The notes below the pieces were generated by a model. It was not told the origin of the DNA. It saw nothing but the letters and a program-made list of their open reading frames with translations, and made no database searches. A stretch of 38,522 nt of DNA from an archaeon BMS3Bbin15 (GTDB lineage Archaea; Hydrothermarchaeota; Hydrothermarchaeia; Hydrothermarchaeales; BMS3B), in NCBI GenBank assembly GCA_002897955.1, contig BDTY01000089.1:1-38522 (forward strand), in the 5' to 3' direction. The position numbers and the translations under genes are program-made. Below, piece after piece: positions 25,217 through 34,998 of the stretch (position 1 is its first letter; every line of letters starts with the position of its first letter).

Positions 25217-25807
25217 ATGGAATTTATGGGTGTAAGGCTGGAGCCATGCTCAAAGGTTTATAAACCATGTGACGATTCCTTTATTCTTGGCGAAGCTCTT
25301 GCAGCAGAAGTTAGAAAAGGAGAGAAAGTTCTTGATATGGGCACAGGTACAGGCATTCAGGCTATGATTGCAGCCTCAAGGGGAGGTGAAGTTACTGCAG
25401 TCGATATAAATAATAAAGCAATTGAGTGCCTGCGTTACAATGCAGAACTCAATAAACTTGAGATTAGAATAATTAAAAGCAACCTGTTTTCTGAAATAAA
25501 TTACAGTTTTGACCTCATAGTTTTCAATCCCCCTTATCTTCCCGAAGATGAAATGGACCCAGAGGATGAACTCACATTAGCCTGGGATGGAGGAAAGGAT
25601 GGAAGAGAGGTAGTTGACAGATTTCTCGAGCAATTTGAAAGCAACCTGAATAGAGAAGGAAGGGTACTGCTTATCCAGAGCTCTCTCAACGGTCTGGACA
25701 GTACTATGAAAAAGTTTAAAGAGCTGGGATTTAAGCCAGAGATAATTTTACAGAAAAACTTTTTCTTTGAAAAGCTATATGTAATCAGGGCAGGTAGATT
25801 ACCATGA
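25217..25807 (+). CDS. HemK/Mtq2-like protein glutamine methyltransferase
   Basis: The 196-residue class I methyltransferase has a SAM site VLDMGTGTGIQAMIAA and the glutamine-methyltransferase motif NPPYLPE at about residue 105. This short archaeal form resembles eukaryotic Mtq2, which methylates the GGQ motif of release factor eRF1 (inferred target here: aRF1). It starts directly after the ksgA stop. Its end overlaps the dcd start by four bases. Confidence 0.88.
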   Translation: MEFMGVRLEPCSKVYKPCDDSFILGEALAAEVRKGEKVLDMGTGTGIQAMIAASRGGEVTAVDINNKAIECLRYNAELNKLEIRIIKSNLFSEINYSFDLIVFNPPYLPEDEMDPEDELTLAWDGGKDGREVVDRFLEQFESNLNREGRVLLIQSSLNGLDSTMKKFKELGFKPEIILQKNFFFEKLYVIRAGRLP

Positions 25808-26391
25808 TTCTATCGGATAGAGATATAAAGAAATACATCAAAGCAGGAAAGCTCGTGGTTAAGCCTATTGAACCTGAAGTGCAGATTCAGCCTTCGAGTA
25901 TAGACCTCCGTCTGGGAAATCAATTCAAGGTTTTCAGGCATATAAGCAAGGGCTACATAGACCCTATGTTTGACAATATTGAACAATATACTGAAGATAT
26001 TTTAATAGGGGATGAAGATAAATTCATTCTTCACCCTGGCGAATTTGTTCTGAGCACAATAAAAGAATGGATTGAGATACCAGATGACCTTGTTGCCAGA
26101 ATAGAAGGGAGAAGCAGTCTTGGAAGGATGGCCCTTCTCATACATGCAACAGCAGGCTTTATAGACCCTGGCTTCAAAGGTAATATTACCCTCGAGCTGA
26201 GCAATGTCGGTAAGATGCCCATAGCCTTACACCCGAATATGAGAATATGTCAGCTCGCTCTTGAGAAGCTCTCGTCACCCTGCGAACGTCCCTACGGACA
26301 TCCCACAAGGGAGAGCAAGTATCAGATGCAGAGAGGTGCCACATCCTCAAAAATACACCTGGACAGGGAGTTCAGAATAAATGGCGATTAA
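25804..26391 (+). CDS. dcd: dCTP deaminase
   Basis: The 195-residue trimeric dUTPase-fold enzyme deaminates dCTP for thymidylate supply. Conserved segments are ILSDRDIKKYI, IQPSSIDLRLGN, the phosphate-binding EGRSSLGR and the region FIDPGFKGNITLELSN with the catalytic Glu. Some archaeal members are bifunctional dCTP deaminase/dUTPase; the sequence does not let me decide by eye. It overlaps the hemK-like gene upstream and pth2 downstream. Confidence 0.93.
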   Translation: MILSDRDIKKYIKAGKLVVKPIEPEVQIQPSSIDLRLGNQFKVFRHISKGYIDPMFDNIEQYTEDILIGDEDKFILHPGEFVLSTIKEWIEIPDDLVARIEGRSSLGRMALLIHATAGFIDPGFKGNITLELSNVGKMPIALHPNMRICQLALEKLSSPCERPYGHPTRESKYQMQRGATSSKIHLDREFRINGD

Positions 26392-26734
26392 ACAGGTTAT
26401 TGTTGTCAGAAAGGATATTAGAATGGGTAAAGGGAAAAGCTGCGCCCAGGTGGCTCATGCCAGCCTTGCTGCTGCAGAAATTGCCATGGAAAACTACAAG
26501 TCTGACTATATGGAGTGGAAGCAAACCGGTGAAAAGAAAATTGTGCTTTCAGGTGAGAGTCAGGAGCAGCTTGGCAGGCTATTTGAAGATGCCAGAACAT
26601 TAAATCTCCCCTGCTACCTTGTGAGGGATGCAGGTCTAACCCAGCTAAAGCCCGGAACCATTACAGCCCTGGCAATAGGCCCTGCTTCAGAGGAGAAAAT
26701 TGATAAAATAACCTCTCATCTAAAGCTACTATGA
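26381..26734 (+). CDS. pth2: Peptidyl-tRNA hydrolase, archaeal Pth2
   Basis: The 117-residue enzyme releases tRNA from stalled peptidyl-tRNA. The Pth2 fold is recognised from the N-terminal QVIVVRKDIRMGKGKSCAQV with the catalytic Lys/His region, then LPCYLVRDAGLTQLKPGT and TALAIGPA. It overlaps the end of dcd by 11 bases in another frame. cbiC follows after nine bases. Confidence 0.94.
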   Translation: MAIKQVIVVRKDIRMGKGKSCAQVAHASLAAAEIAMENYKSDYMEWKQTGEKKIVLSGESQEQLGRLFEDARTLNLPCYLVRDAGLTQLKPGTITALAIGPASEEKIDKITSHLKLL

Positions 26735-26743
26735 GGTATACTC

Positions 26744-27349
26744 ATGAAAGAAGCAGAAGAAATTGAAAAAAAAAGCTTTTCAATTATAGAAAGAAAACTC
26801 GGGAAAATCCCATATCCGGAGAGAGAGGTTGTGAAGAGGGTTATTCATTCCACTGCCGATTATACCTTTTCCGACCTTCTTGTATTTCATGAGAATGCTA
26901 TCAGGCAGGCTTTAAAGCTTATAAGGAACAGGGTTAAAGTCATAACTGATGTTAATATGGTGAGAGCCGGAATAAAAAGTTCATCTCTTATTGAATCTAC
27001 ATTTTGCTTCATAAACAACAGAGAGGTTATTGAATCTGCAGAAAAGCAGGGTATCACAAGAGCGAGGGCCTCCTTCAGAAATAAGGCTGAGGAGATAGAA
27101 GGAAGTTTTGTTGTTATAGGTAACTCTCCCACTGCTTTATTTGAACTCTGCAATCTTATTGATAAGGGTATAAAACCCGGCTTTGTTGTTGCCTCGCCTG
27201 TTGGCTTTGTCGGAGCTGCCGAATCCAAGGAGGAAATACTTAAGAGAAAAATCCCTTCTATTGCAGTTAGGGGAAATAGAGGTGGAAGCTCTGTTGCTGT
27301 CGCTATAACCAATGCCTTACTTATTCTTGCAGAGAGAGAGGAGCTTTAG
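26744..27349 (+). CDS. cbiC: Cobalt-precorrin-8 methylmutase
   Basis: The 201-residue CbiC/CobH-family enzyme moves the C-11 methyl to C-12, giving cobyrinate in the anaerobic cobalamin pathway. The catalytic His lies in RVIHSTADYTFSDLL, followed by ITDVNMVRAGI, VVIGNSPTALFEL and ASPVGFVGAAESKE. No other cob/cbi gene is in the window. Cobalamin synthesis plus tetrahydromethanopterin genes fits a C1-metabolising archaeon. The 3' end overlaps the convergent ilvE by four bases. Confidence 0.94.
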   Translation: MKEAEEIEKKSFSIIERKLGKIPYPEREVVKRVIHSTADYTFSDLLVFHENAIRQALKLIRNRVKVITDVNMVRAGIKSSSLIESTFCFINNREVIESAEKQGITRARASFRNKAEEIEGSFVVIGNSPTALFELCNLIDKGIKPGFVVASPVGFVGAAESKEEILKRKIPSIAVRGNRGGSSVAVAITNALLILAEREEL

Positions 27350-28260
27350 ATAATATCGAGCCATCCACCGAACTCATCAAATCTGCCATTTATTATATCA
27401 AAGAATACCTTCTGTATCTCCTTGGTAATTTTACCTGGCTCTCCTATCTCATAGCCATCTATCTCCCTTATGGGAGTTATCTCTGCCGCAGTACCGGTGA
27501 ATAAAGCTTCATCAGCAAGATAAAGAGAAGCCCTTGTTATATCCTGCTCCACAACTTTATAACCGAGGTATCTCCCAATCTGTATAACAGAATCTCTTGT
27601 GATACCCTTCAAAATACTTGCATGCTCAGGCGGGGTGTATATGACATTATCCCTGACTATAAAGATATTCTCTCCAGGACCTTCGCTCACAAATCCGCGT
27701 GAATCCAGAAGGAGAGCTTCATCATAGCCAGCTTTCATAGTCTCGATTTTTGCGAGAATCGAGTTTATATACTGCCCGGTTGCCTTGGCCATTGAAGGTA
27801 AAGTATTGGATGGAATTCTCTGATAGCTTGACGTTTTAACTCTTATGCCTTTCTCCAAACCCTCCTCACCAAGATAGGCACCCCATGGCCACACAGCTAT
27901 TGAAACATCAACCGGGGCATTGAGGGGATTTAAACCCATCTCGCCATAGCCACGGAAAACTATTGGCCTTATATAACATTTATCCAGCCCATTTGTTTTA
28001 ATTGTGTCTTTAACAGCCTGCATAATCTGCTCCTGTGAGTAGGGAATGTCCATATAGTAAAGTTTTGCTGAATCGAAGAGCCTCGAGATATGCTCCCTGT
28101 GCCTGAAAACAGCAGAACCAGAAGGAGTGCTGTAGCACCTTATTCCTTCAAACACTCCAGTACCATAATGCAGAGCATGAGTGAGCACATGAATCTTAGC
28201 GTCTTCCCAATTTACCAGAGAGCCATTCATCCATATTTTATTAACAGCCTGAAGAGACAT
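27346..28260 (-). CDS. ilvE: Branched-chain amino acid aminotransferase
   Basis: The fold-type IV PLP enzyme transaminates the keto acids of leucine, isoleucine and valine. Visible motifs are ALHYGTGVFEGIR, SMAKATGQYINS with the PLP lysine (Lys159 from the preferred start), SEGPGENIFIV, and GTAAEITPI. I prefer the ATG at 28260 (MSLQAVNKIW), with GGTG just upstream. A GTG at 28272 is also in frame. The start region forms one arm of a 15-nt inverted repeat (28259-28273 with 28305-28319) flanking its TATA element. Confidence 0.95.
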   Translation of the reverse strand: MSLQAVNKIWMNGSLVNWEDAKIHVLTHALHYGTGVFEGIRCYSTPSGSAVFRHREHISRLFDSAKLYYMDIPYSQEQIMQAVKDTIKTNGLDKCYIRPIVFRGYGEMGLNPLNAPVDVSIAVWPWGAYLGEEGLEKGIRVKTSSYQRIPSNTLPSMAKATGQYINSILAKIETMKAGYDEALLLDSRGFVSEGPGENIFIVRDNVIYTPPEHASILKGITRDSVIQIGRYLGYKVVEQDITRASLYLADEALFTGTAAEITPIREIDGYEIGEPGKITKEIQKVFFDIINGRFDEFGGWLDII

Positions 28261-28319
28261 AACAAACACCACAGAATAATAGTAAAAGCTGGTATATATC
28301 TTTTTGTGGTGTCTGTTAT
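28259..28319. promoter_or_regulatory. Inverted repeat around the ilvE promoter
   Basis: ATAACAAACACCACA (28259-28273) is matched at 14 of 15 positions by the reverse complement of TGTGGTGTCTGTTAT (28305-28319). The 31-bp spacer contains GGTATATATC (28291-28300), which is TATA-like on both strands. The left arm covers the ilvE start and ribosome binding site. It may be a regulatory palindrome or an inverted duplication of the ilvE 5' end. Confidence 0.45.
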
Positions 28320-28344
28320 AATCTTGCCCTCGTTGGCAAGCTGT

Positions 28345-28513
28345 ATTTTTATAATTGAAATAACCCTTAACAACTGTGACGGCTGCAAATGCATGCTTCT
28401 ATGTCTGTCCCAGAGGATGTATTATTGTCAAGGACAATAAGCCTGAGATGGATTACTCCAGATGCATATACTGTTACCAGTGTATGAAGTATCTGACATA
28501 CTCCCACGGCTAA
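28345..28513 (+). pseudogene. Truncated, frameshifted 2[4Fe-4S] ferredoxin relic
   Basis: Frame one reads EITLNNCDGC. After a one-base insertion between 28387 and 28393 the second frame continues CFYVCPRGCIIVKDNK and SRCIYCYQCMKY. Joined, this gives the first cluster C-x2-C-x2-C-x3-C-P and the first three cysteines of the second cluster. The last Cys-Pro and the rest are missing. The frame instead runs into the hairpin at 28503-28523 and stops at 28513 within it, as if a transposon end had replaced the 3' end. No convincing start codon; a TTG at 28333 is in frame. Confidence 0.6.
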
Positions 28514-28523
28514 AGACCGTGGG
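28503..28523 (-). repeat. IS200/IS605-type end hairpin
   Basis: CCCACGG (28503-28509) pairs with CCGTGGG (28517-28523) around CTAAAGA. The minus strand reads AAGCCCACGG...CCGTGGG, matching the style of the right-end hairpin at 324-343, but no transposase gene is attached. It is probably a solo end or a decayed element. Confidence 0.6.
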
Positions 28524-28596
28524 CTTTCTGCCCATCAAATTGATATAAACCGCCTTCTTCCCTTCCTTTTAATATATATTTATTATATTCAGATAA

Positions 28597-30626
<2,030 letters not shown>

Positions 30627-30792
30627 TCATAAGAAATTTAAGCTCTGAGTTAATAAATCTTTTCAAGACTAAAAGCAAGAGCTGTTTATATATTATGAAT
30701 AGAAAGGGTTAACTATAATAATATGTTTGTATCTTCTTACTATCCGAAATTTCATAGTAGTATACAACATGCCACCAGCTTAATAGAAAGTA

Positions 30793-31245
30793 TCACTTTT
30801 TAATCCAGTCAGAAATAAAAATTTTATATGTCCTTCCAAGTCTTTCCCTTGTAATAATTTCTTTCTTCTCCAGATTGAGCATGATAGCTGATACTTTTGA
30901 TTTGGAAAAACCTGTGCGAAAACGAAGAGAATCTTGGGTTACTCCTTCATTATTCCTTATTATGTCAATTACTATTGCCTCATCTTCATTGAGTGCTTTT
31001 TCAAGGATTTTATAGTTATTATTGCCTGTACTATTCACATTCACCGGTTTAGCCCAGATGTAGAAGGATACACCAGCTATAATGCTCAGAATGAAATTGA
31101 GCGTCATTCTATATCTCATAGCCTTCAAACCATCTTCAGGCAAAAGAAGAGATGCCATGGAGTCCAGCCCGAAATAAAGTATAAAAACTAAAAGCACACT
31201 GGCCAAAAGTCTCTCATTCTCTGTCTTGGGCTTAGTAATACGCAT
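30793..31245 (-). CDS. Membrane-anchored winged-helix protein
   Basis: The 150-residue protein has two predicted membrane helices at its N terminus (about 13-36, LLASVLLVFILYFGLDSMAS; and about 48-68, MTLNFILSIIAGVSFYIWA). A Asn/Gly linker and a C-terminal winged helix follow (about 75-148: NNEGVTQDSLRFRTGFSKSK, VSAIMLNLEKKEII). The topology resembles a family of archaeal one-component membrane regulators with C-terminal MarR/ArsR-like domains. Its target is unknown. It lies between hxlB and gyrB on the same strand. Confidence 0.7.
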   Translation of the reverse strand: MRITKPKTENERLLASVLLVFILYFGLDSMASLLLPEDGLKAMRYRMTLNFILSIIAGVSFYIWAKPVNVNSTGNNNYKILEKALNEDEAIVIDIIRNNEGVTQDSLRFRTGFSKSKVSAIMLNLEKKEIITRERLGRTYKIFISDWIKK

Positions 31246-31294
31246 ATGTTTTCTTCTTCATCATGGTTAATAAAACTCTCGACTATAGGCAAGC

Positions 31295-31882
31295 CTATTC
31301 CAGCTGAGTATGCCTGTACCTCATCTCATCTTCAGTCTTGCCCAGCCTGACCATAAGCTCCACAATCAGAGCATCTAGAAAAACTAAAACTGCAACCTCG
31401 AAAAGTGTGCCCAGAGGTGCAAGAGGATAATGCTCTCCTTTAATCTGCCTCAGAAAGAAATCTTTTTCCCCAATAAGCTTTGTTCTGCCCTTAATCAGAA
31501 CAACAATATCAGCCATTTTTCCTAGGGAAGAGGTAGGGTAGCTTGTAATAACTGCAAGTTTTGCTCCAGAACTCTTGGCTATTTTTCCAGAAGTGACTAT
31601 ACTTGTAGTTTCTCCTGAGCCAGAAATTGTTATAAGAAGGTCCTTGTCTGTTATAGAGGGTGTGACACTTTCTCCCACAACATAAACAGTTATACCAAGG
31701 TGCATCAGGCGCATGGCAAAGGCTTTTGCGACCAGACCGCTTCTTCCAGCACCATAAAGGAAGACCTTCTCTGAAGTTATAATCGCCTTAATCAGGCTCT
31801 CCATATCTTCCTCATTCAATCCCTTGGCAATATTATTTATATGCTCTGTAATACTGTAAATTGCATCTCTAAGAATTTCCAT
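31295..31882 (-). CDS. hxlB: 6-phospho-3-hexuloisomerase (SIS domain)
   Basis: This is a SIS-domain protein of about 195 residues. The hallmark sequences are FLYGAGRSGLVAKAFAMRLM, ITISGSGETTS and APLGTLFEVAVLVFLDAL. These match 6-phospho-3-hexuloisomerase, which in archaea runs the ribulose monophosphate pathway in reverse to supply pentose phosphates. I choose the ATG at 31882 (MEILRDAIYS) because a TATA box CTTAAATATC (minus, 31903-31912) lies 26 bases upstream, predicting a leaderless mRNA. The in-frame extension up to 31948 would cross the promoter. The partner hxlA/fae is not in the window. Confidence 0.9.
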   Translation of the reverse strand: MEILRDAIYSITEHINNIAKGLNEEDMESLIKAIITSEKVFLYGAGRSGLVAKAFAMRLMHLGITVYVVGESVTPSITDKDLLITISGSGETTSIVTSGKIAKSSGAKLAVITSYPTSSLGKMADIVVLIKGRTKLIGEKDFFLRQIKGEHYPLAPLGTLFEVAVLVFLDALIVELMVRLGKTEDEMRYRHTQLE

Positions 31883-31902
31883 GAGTAATGATAAAATACA
31901 AT

Positions 31903-31912
31903 GATATTTAAG
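31903..31912 (-). promoter_or_regulatory. hxlB TATA box, leaderless transcript
   Basis: CTTAAATATC on the minus strand is centred about 26 bases before the preferred ATG. No Shine-Dalgarno sequence exists there, so initiation would fall at or next to the start codon. Confidence 0.55.
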
Positions 31913-31953
31913 AGTTGGTGTTGTGATTACTCTGAGTAATACTTTCACCGAAA

Positions 31954-31963
31954 AAGATATATA
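31954..31963 (+). promoter_or_regulatory. TATA box of the thrC-SepCysS operon
   Basis: AAGATATATAG lies about 38 bases before the thrC ATG, with AGGTGA as ribosome binding site six bases ahead of it. This is divergent from the hxlB promoter, with the two TATA boxes about 50 bases apart. Confidence 0.5.
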
Positions 31964-31996
31964 GCAGTAATAATCATTGATAGTTTAGGTGATGCC

Positions 31997-33232
31997 ATGA
32001 GAGTAATAGGGTTAAAATGTAGAAACTGTGGTAAAGAATATAAGACCCTTCCAATTAATATATGTGAAGAATGTTTCGGACCTCTTGAAGTTAGATACGA
32101 TTATGAGGAAATAAAAGAGAATATATCAAAAAAGAAAATACAAAAAGCAGAGCCCACACTGTGGCGCTATAGAGATTTTCTGCCTGTTGAAGACCAGAAC
32201 AAAATTGTAGACCTCAAGGCTGGCTTCACGCCACTGCATAAGGCTGACAACCTTGCTGAAGTTCTCGGTCTCAAGGAGCTTTATCTGAAAAATGACAGTG
32301 TAAACACAACCTTCTCCTTCAAGGACAGAGTGGTTTCTGTGGCAATAAGCAAGGCAATAGAGTTCGGTTTTGATACTGTTGCCTGCGCTTCTACAGGAAA
32401 TCTGGCAAACAGTGTTGCTGCTCATGCTGCCAAAGCAAAACTCAACTGCTACATATTTATTCCGAAAAACCTCAGCAGAGGGAAAATTATACCTACTCTG
32501 GCCTATGACCCAAATCTAATAGCTGTTGATGGTAATTACGATGATGTCAACAGGCTTTGCACAGAGATATCCAGCTATTATGACTGGGCTTTTGTAAATA
32601 TAAATCTAAGACCTTACTATAGCGAAGGTTCAAAAACTCTCGGTTTTGAAGTTGTCGAACAGTTGGGCTGGGAGGTTCCAGAGCGCTATATTGCACCTGT
32701 CGGGTCAGGTTCACTGCTTACAAAAATCCACAAGGGACTTAAAGAGTTGGAAATAACAGGATTTATCGATGAGGTTAATACAAAGGTAACTGCTGCCCAG
32801 AGTGAGGGATGTTCACCTGTTACAACTTCCTTCAGGACGGGAGAGGCTATAAAACCTGTCAAGCCAAACACAATAGAACAGAGCCTTGCAATAGGCAATC
32901 CTGCTGACGGTTTCTATGCAGTCAAACTTATTAAGGAAACAGGAGGTACAGCAGGCACCGCAAATGACGATGAGATTATAGAAGGTATAAAGCTTCTTGC
33001 AAAGACCGAGGGTATATTCACAGAAACTGCCGGCGGTGTTGTAATAGGCACTCTGAAAAACCTTGTAGAAGCTGGAGAAATAGATAAAGATGAGAAGATA
33101 GTAGTATATATTACAGGAAATGGTTTGAAGACCCAGGATGTTCTTGTTAACAGGCTCAAAGAGCCCCGGGTAATTTCACCTGACCTGGATGAATTCAACA
33201 AACTTCTGAAAAAGGAGGCTGTTATATGGTAA
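31997..33232 (+). CDS. thrC: Threonine synthase-like PLP enzyme
   Basis: The 411-residue fold-type II PLP enzyme is of the archaeal threonine synthase group. An N-terminal zinc-ribbon-like segment has Cys8, Cys11, Cys23 and Cys26. The PLP lysine is Lys109 in SFKDRVVS. Phosphate-binding and substrate loops are seen in ACASTGNLANSVAAHAAKA and PVGSGSLLTKI. The standard reaction is O-phosphohomoserine to threonine. The next gene, a CysO-like sulfur carrier, overlaps its end by seven bases, so a sulfhydrylase-type reaction on a phosphorylated amino acid is a possible alternative (inference). Confidence 0.88.
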   Translation: MRVIGLKCRNCGKEYKTLPINICEECFGPLEVRYDYEEIKENISKKKIQKAEPTLWRYRDFLPVEDQNKIVDLKAGFTPLHKADNLAEVLGLKELYLKNDSVNTTFSFKDRVVSVAISKAIEFGFDTVACASTGNLANSVAAHAAKAKLNCYIFIPKNLSRGKIIPTLAYDPNLIAVDGNYDDVNRLCTEISSYYDWAFVNINLRPYYSEGSKTLGFEVVEQLGWEVPERYIAPVGSGSLLTKIHKGLKELEITGFIDEVNTKVTAAQSEGCSPVTTSFRTGEAIKPVKPNTIEQSLAIGNPADGFYAVKLIKETGGTAGTANDDEIIEGIKLLAKTEGIFTETAGGVVIGTLKNLVEAGEIDKDEKIVVYITGNGLKTQDVLVNRLKEPRVISPDLDEFNKLLKKEAVIW

Positions 33233-33495
33233 TTGTTAGGCTTGCCACACCCCTGAGGAAATTCTCGGGAGGTAAACCCGAGATAAAAGTAGAAGGAAGT
33301 ACAGTAAGAGAGGTTATTGAGAATATAGAGGCGAGAAGTCCAGGTTTTGCCGATAAAATTCTGGATGATAATGACATAAAGCAATTTATAAATATTTTCC
33401 ATAACAATGAGGATATACGGTTCCAAAAGGCTATTGATACAGAGATTAAACCTGATGATGTGCTATCAATTCTTCCAGCAGTATCTGGAGGTTAA
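33226..33495 (+). CDS. CysO/MoaD-like ubiquitin-fold sulfur carrier
   Basis: The 89-residue beta-grasp protein ends ILPAVSGG. The C-terminal Gly-Gly is the site of adenylation and thiocarboxylation by E1-like enzymes. The central FINIFHNNEDIRF and the ending resemble the mycobacterial cysteine-synthesis carrier CysO (recalled pattern RFVNIYVNDEDVRF...ILPAVAGG) more than canonical MoaD or ThiS. GGAGG at 33214-33218, inside thrC, lies 7 nt before the ATG. The E1 partner is two genes downstream. It is likely a sulfur donor for cysteine, homocysteine or tRNA-bound cysteine synthesis. A molybdopterin role or protein modification (SAMP-type) is the alternative. Confidence 0.85.
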   Translation: MVIVRLATPLRKFSGGKPEIKVEGSTVREVIENIEARSPGFADKILDDNDIKQFINIFHNNEDIRFQKAIDTEIKPDDVLSILPAVSGG

Positions 33496-33498
33496 ACT

Positions 33499-33957
33499 TT
33501 GATTATCTATACACCCTATAAAATTGAACGTTTTACCTGTCTGTATAAAGAATGCGGAGCAAAGTGCTGTACTCCCGGTAGGGTTATAACCCACAGAGAA
33601 AAGGAAAAGATTTCAGAAGCTACAGGACTTAAACCGGAGGAGTTTATTGAAAGAGAGGCAGAAAGAGGATTGTTCAGATTGAAAGGTAAGAATAATATGT
33701 GCATCTTTCTGAAAGAGGATTTTTCCTGTTCACTCCATAACATAGATGCAAAACCTCTATCCTGTCAGATGTATCCTTTCCTATTCGAGGGAATTATTTA
33801 TTCCGATGAGATTGTTCTGAAAGTGAGAGCTGCCGATGAATGCCCGGGTGTAGGTGTCGGTGAAGAGGTTGATGAAGATTTCGAGCTTAAAATTGAAGCT
33901 CTTGGAAATAAGTTTGTGAGTGAAATTAAGGCTGGCCTCAAGGAGGAGGAAAAGTGA
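33499..33957 (+). CDS. YkgJ-type Cys-rich (Zn/Fe cluster) protein
   Basis: The 152-residue protein belongs by motif to the YkgJ/CxxCxxCC family. FTCLYKECGAKCC near the N terminus and CIFL...FSCSLHNIDAKPLSCQMYPF in the middle supply up to eight cysteines for a metal or Fe-S cluster. The start is TTG at 33499, exactly 7 nt after GGAGG (33487-33491). It lies between the carrier and its E1, and its end overlaps the E1 GTG start. The function of this family is poorly known; a role in cluster or sulfur handling is an inference from context. Confidence 0.75.
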   Translation: MIIYTPYKIERFTCLYKECGAKCCTPGRVITHREKEKISEATGLKPEEFIEREAERGLFRLKGKNNMCIFLKEDFSCSLHNIDAKPLSCQMYPFLFEGIIYSDEIVLKVRAADECPGVGVGEEVDEDFELKIEALGNKFVSEIKAGLKEEEK

Positions 33958-34742
33958 ATTTAAATGAGATTAAGCGCTATTCCAGGCAGCTAATTCTTCA
34001 GGATTTCGGAACAAAGGAGCAGGCAAAACTCAAAAGAGCAAAGGTAGCTGTTACAGGTGCAGGCGGTCTTGGCTCGCCAATCTCAACCTATCTGACTCTT
34101 GCAGGTGTGGGAGAGCTTCATATTTTTGATATGGATAATATTGAGCTGAGCAACTTAAACCGCCAGTTTCTATATACCCCTGAAGACGATGGAAAACCAA
34201 AAACAGAGATTGCAGCAAAGAGACTTCAGGAGATTAACCCCGAAATTAAAGTTGAGGGGATAAATGAAAAGATAACCTACGATAATGCATTTGATATCCT
34301 CAAGGGCTATGATGCCATAGTGGATGGCACAGACAATTTTGCTGTGCGTTATGCAGTAAACGATTCAGCGGCGGTCAATAAAATTCCACTTTTCCATGGT
34401 GCTGCTCTGATGTATGAAGGCAGAGTTATGAGTATTATTCCCAAAGATACTGCCTGTTTCAGATGCATTTTTCCGGAAGCTCCTCCTCAGGGCACAATAC
34501 CTACATGCAGGGAGGCGGGAATCCTTGGAAGTGTCACAGGCATAGTCGGTTCAATTCAGGCTACTGAAGCAATAAGATACCTGGCAGGTCTGGAGATAGG
34601 GCTGAAAAATAAACTTCTTATTATAAATACGGACATAATGAGCTTCGATGTGGTAAATCTAAGGAGGAGAGAAAACTGCACAGCCTGCGGTGAAAAATTT
34701 ATTCCAAAGCCAGTTGAAGATGTATGCGGGGTAAATCCATGA
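33954..34742 (+). CDS. E1-like activating enzyme (ThiF/MoeB/HesA family)
   Basis: The 262-residue enzyme adenylates the C-terminal glycine of ubiquitin-fold sulfur carriers. It has the ATP-binding VTGAGGLGSPIS, the NLNRQFLY arginine finger segment, the Asp in DGTDNFAVR, a zinc site made of Cys168/Cys171 and Cys242/Cys245, and the candidate catalytic Cys185 in IPTCREAGI. There is no C-terminal rhodanese domain, so persulfide sulfur must come from another protein, plausibly the TusA-like product of the next gene. It starts with GTG overlapping the ykgJ-like stop, and its own stop overlaps the tusA-like ATG. Confidence 0.93.
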   Translation: MNLNEIKRYSRQLILQDFGTKEQAKLKRAKVAVTGAGGLGSPISTYLTLAGVGELHIFDMDNIELSNLNRQFLYTPEDDGKPKTEIAAKRLQEINPEIKVEGINEKITYDNAFDILKGYDAIVDGTDNFAVRYAVNDSAAVNKIPLFHGAALMYEGRVMSIIPKDTACFRCIFPEAPPQGTIPTCREAGILGSVTGIVGSIQATEAIRYLAGLEIGLKNKLLIINTDIMSFDVVNLRRRENCTACGEKFIPKPVEDVCGVNP

Positions 34743-34990
34743 GTGACTACGAAACACTTGACCTGAAGGGTGAGCACTGCCCCGATACCTTTGTATATAC
34801 AAAGATTAAGGCTGAAGAAATCGGATATTCTGGCGGGGGAAAGCTCAAGGTCATAGTGGATTATTCACCTGCTGTGGAGAGCATACCCAGGAGTCTTGCC
34901 CAGGAAAACAAGGGTTACAGTGTAACAGAGGTTAAAAAAGCCGGAAATAACATCTATGAGATTTATATAGATATACCTCCACTGGAGTAA
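34739..34990 (+). CDS. TusA-like sulfur carrier
   Basis: The 83-residue protein has the TusA/SirA/YedF two-layer fold pattern: LDLKGEHCPDTFVYTKIKAE with the single persulfide-carrying Cys14, then LKVIVDYSPAVESIPRSLAQ and a final beta strand YEIYIDI. The classic CPxP motif is CPDT here. TusA proteins pass persulfide between sulfurtransferases. The ATG overlaps the E1 stop (ATGA), linking the two translationally. An in-frame ATG 15 bases upstream is less likely. Confidence 0.85.
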   Translation: MSDYETLDLKGEHCPDTFVYTKIKAEEIGYSGGGKLKVIVDYSPAVESIPRSLAQENKGYSVTEVKKAGNNIYEIYIDIPPLE

Positions 34991-34998
34991 TAATTTTT

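Noticed and set aside
28090-28440. 116-codon plus-strand frame across the ilvE 5' region
   Set aside because: Most of it is antisense to ilvE; only its last part corresponds to the ferredoxin relic, which is listed separately.
33226-34990. Molybdopterin or thiamine biosynthesis operon
   Set aside because: The carrier and E1 alone would allow it, but no moaA, moaE, thiG or thiC-type gene is present and the neighbours are TusA-like, DUF169 and SepCysS.
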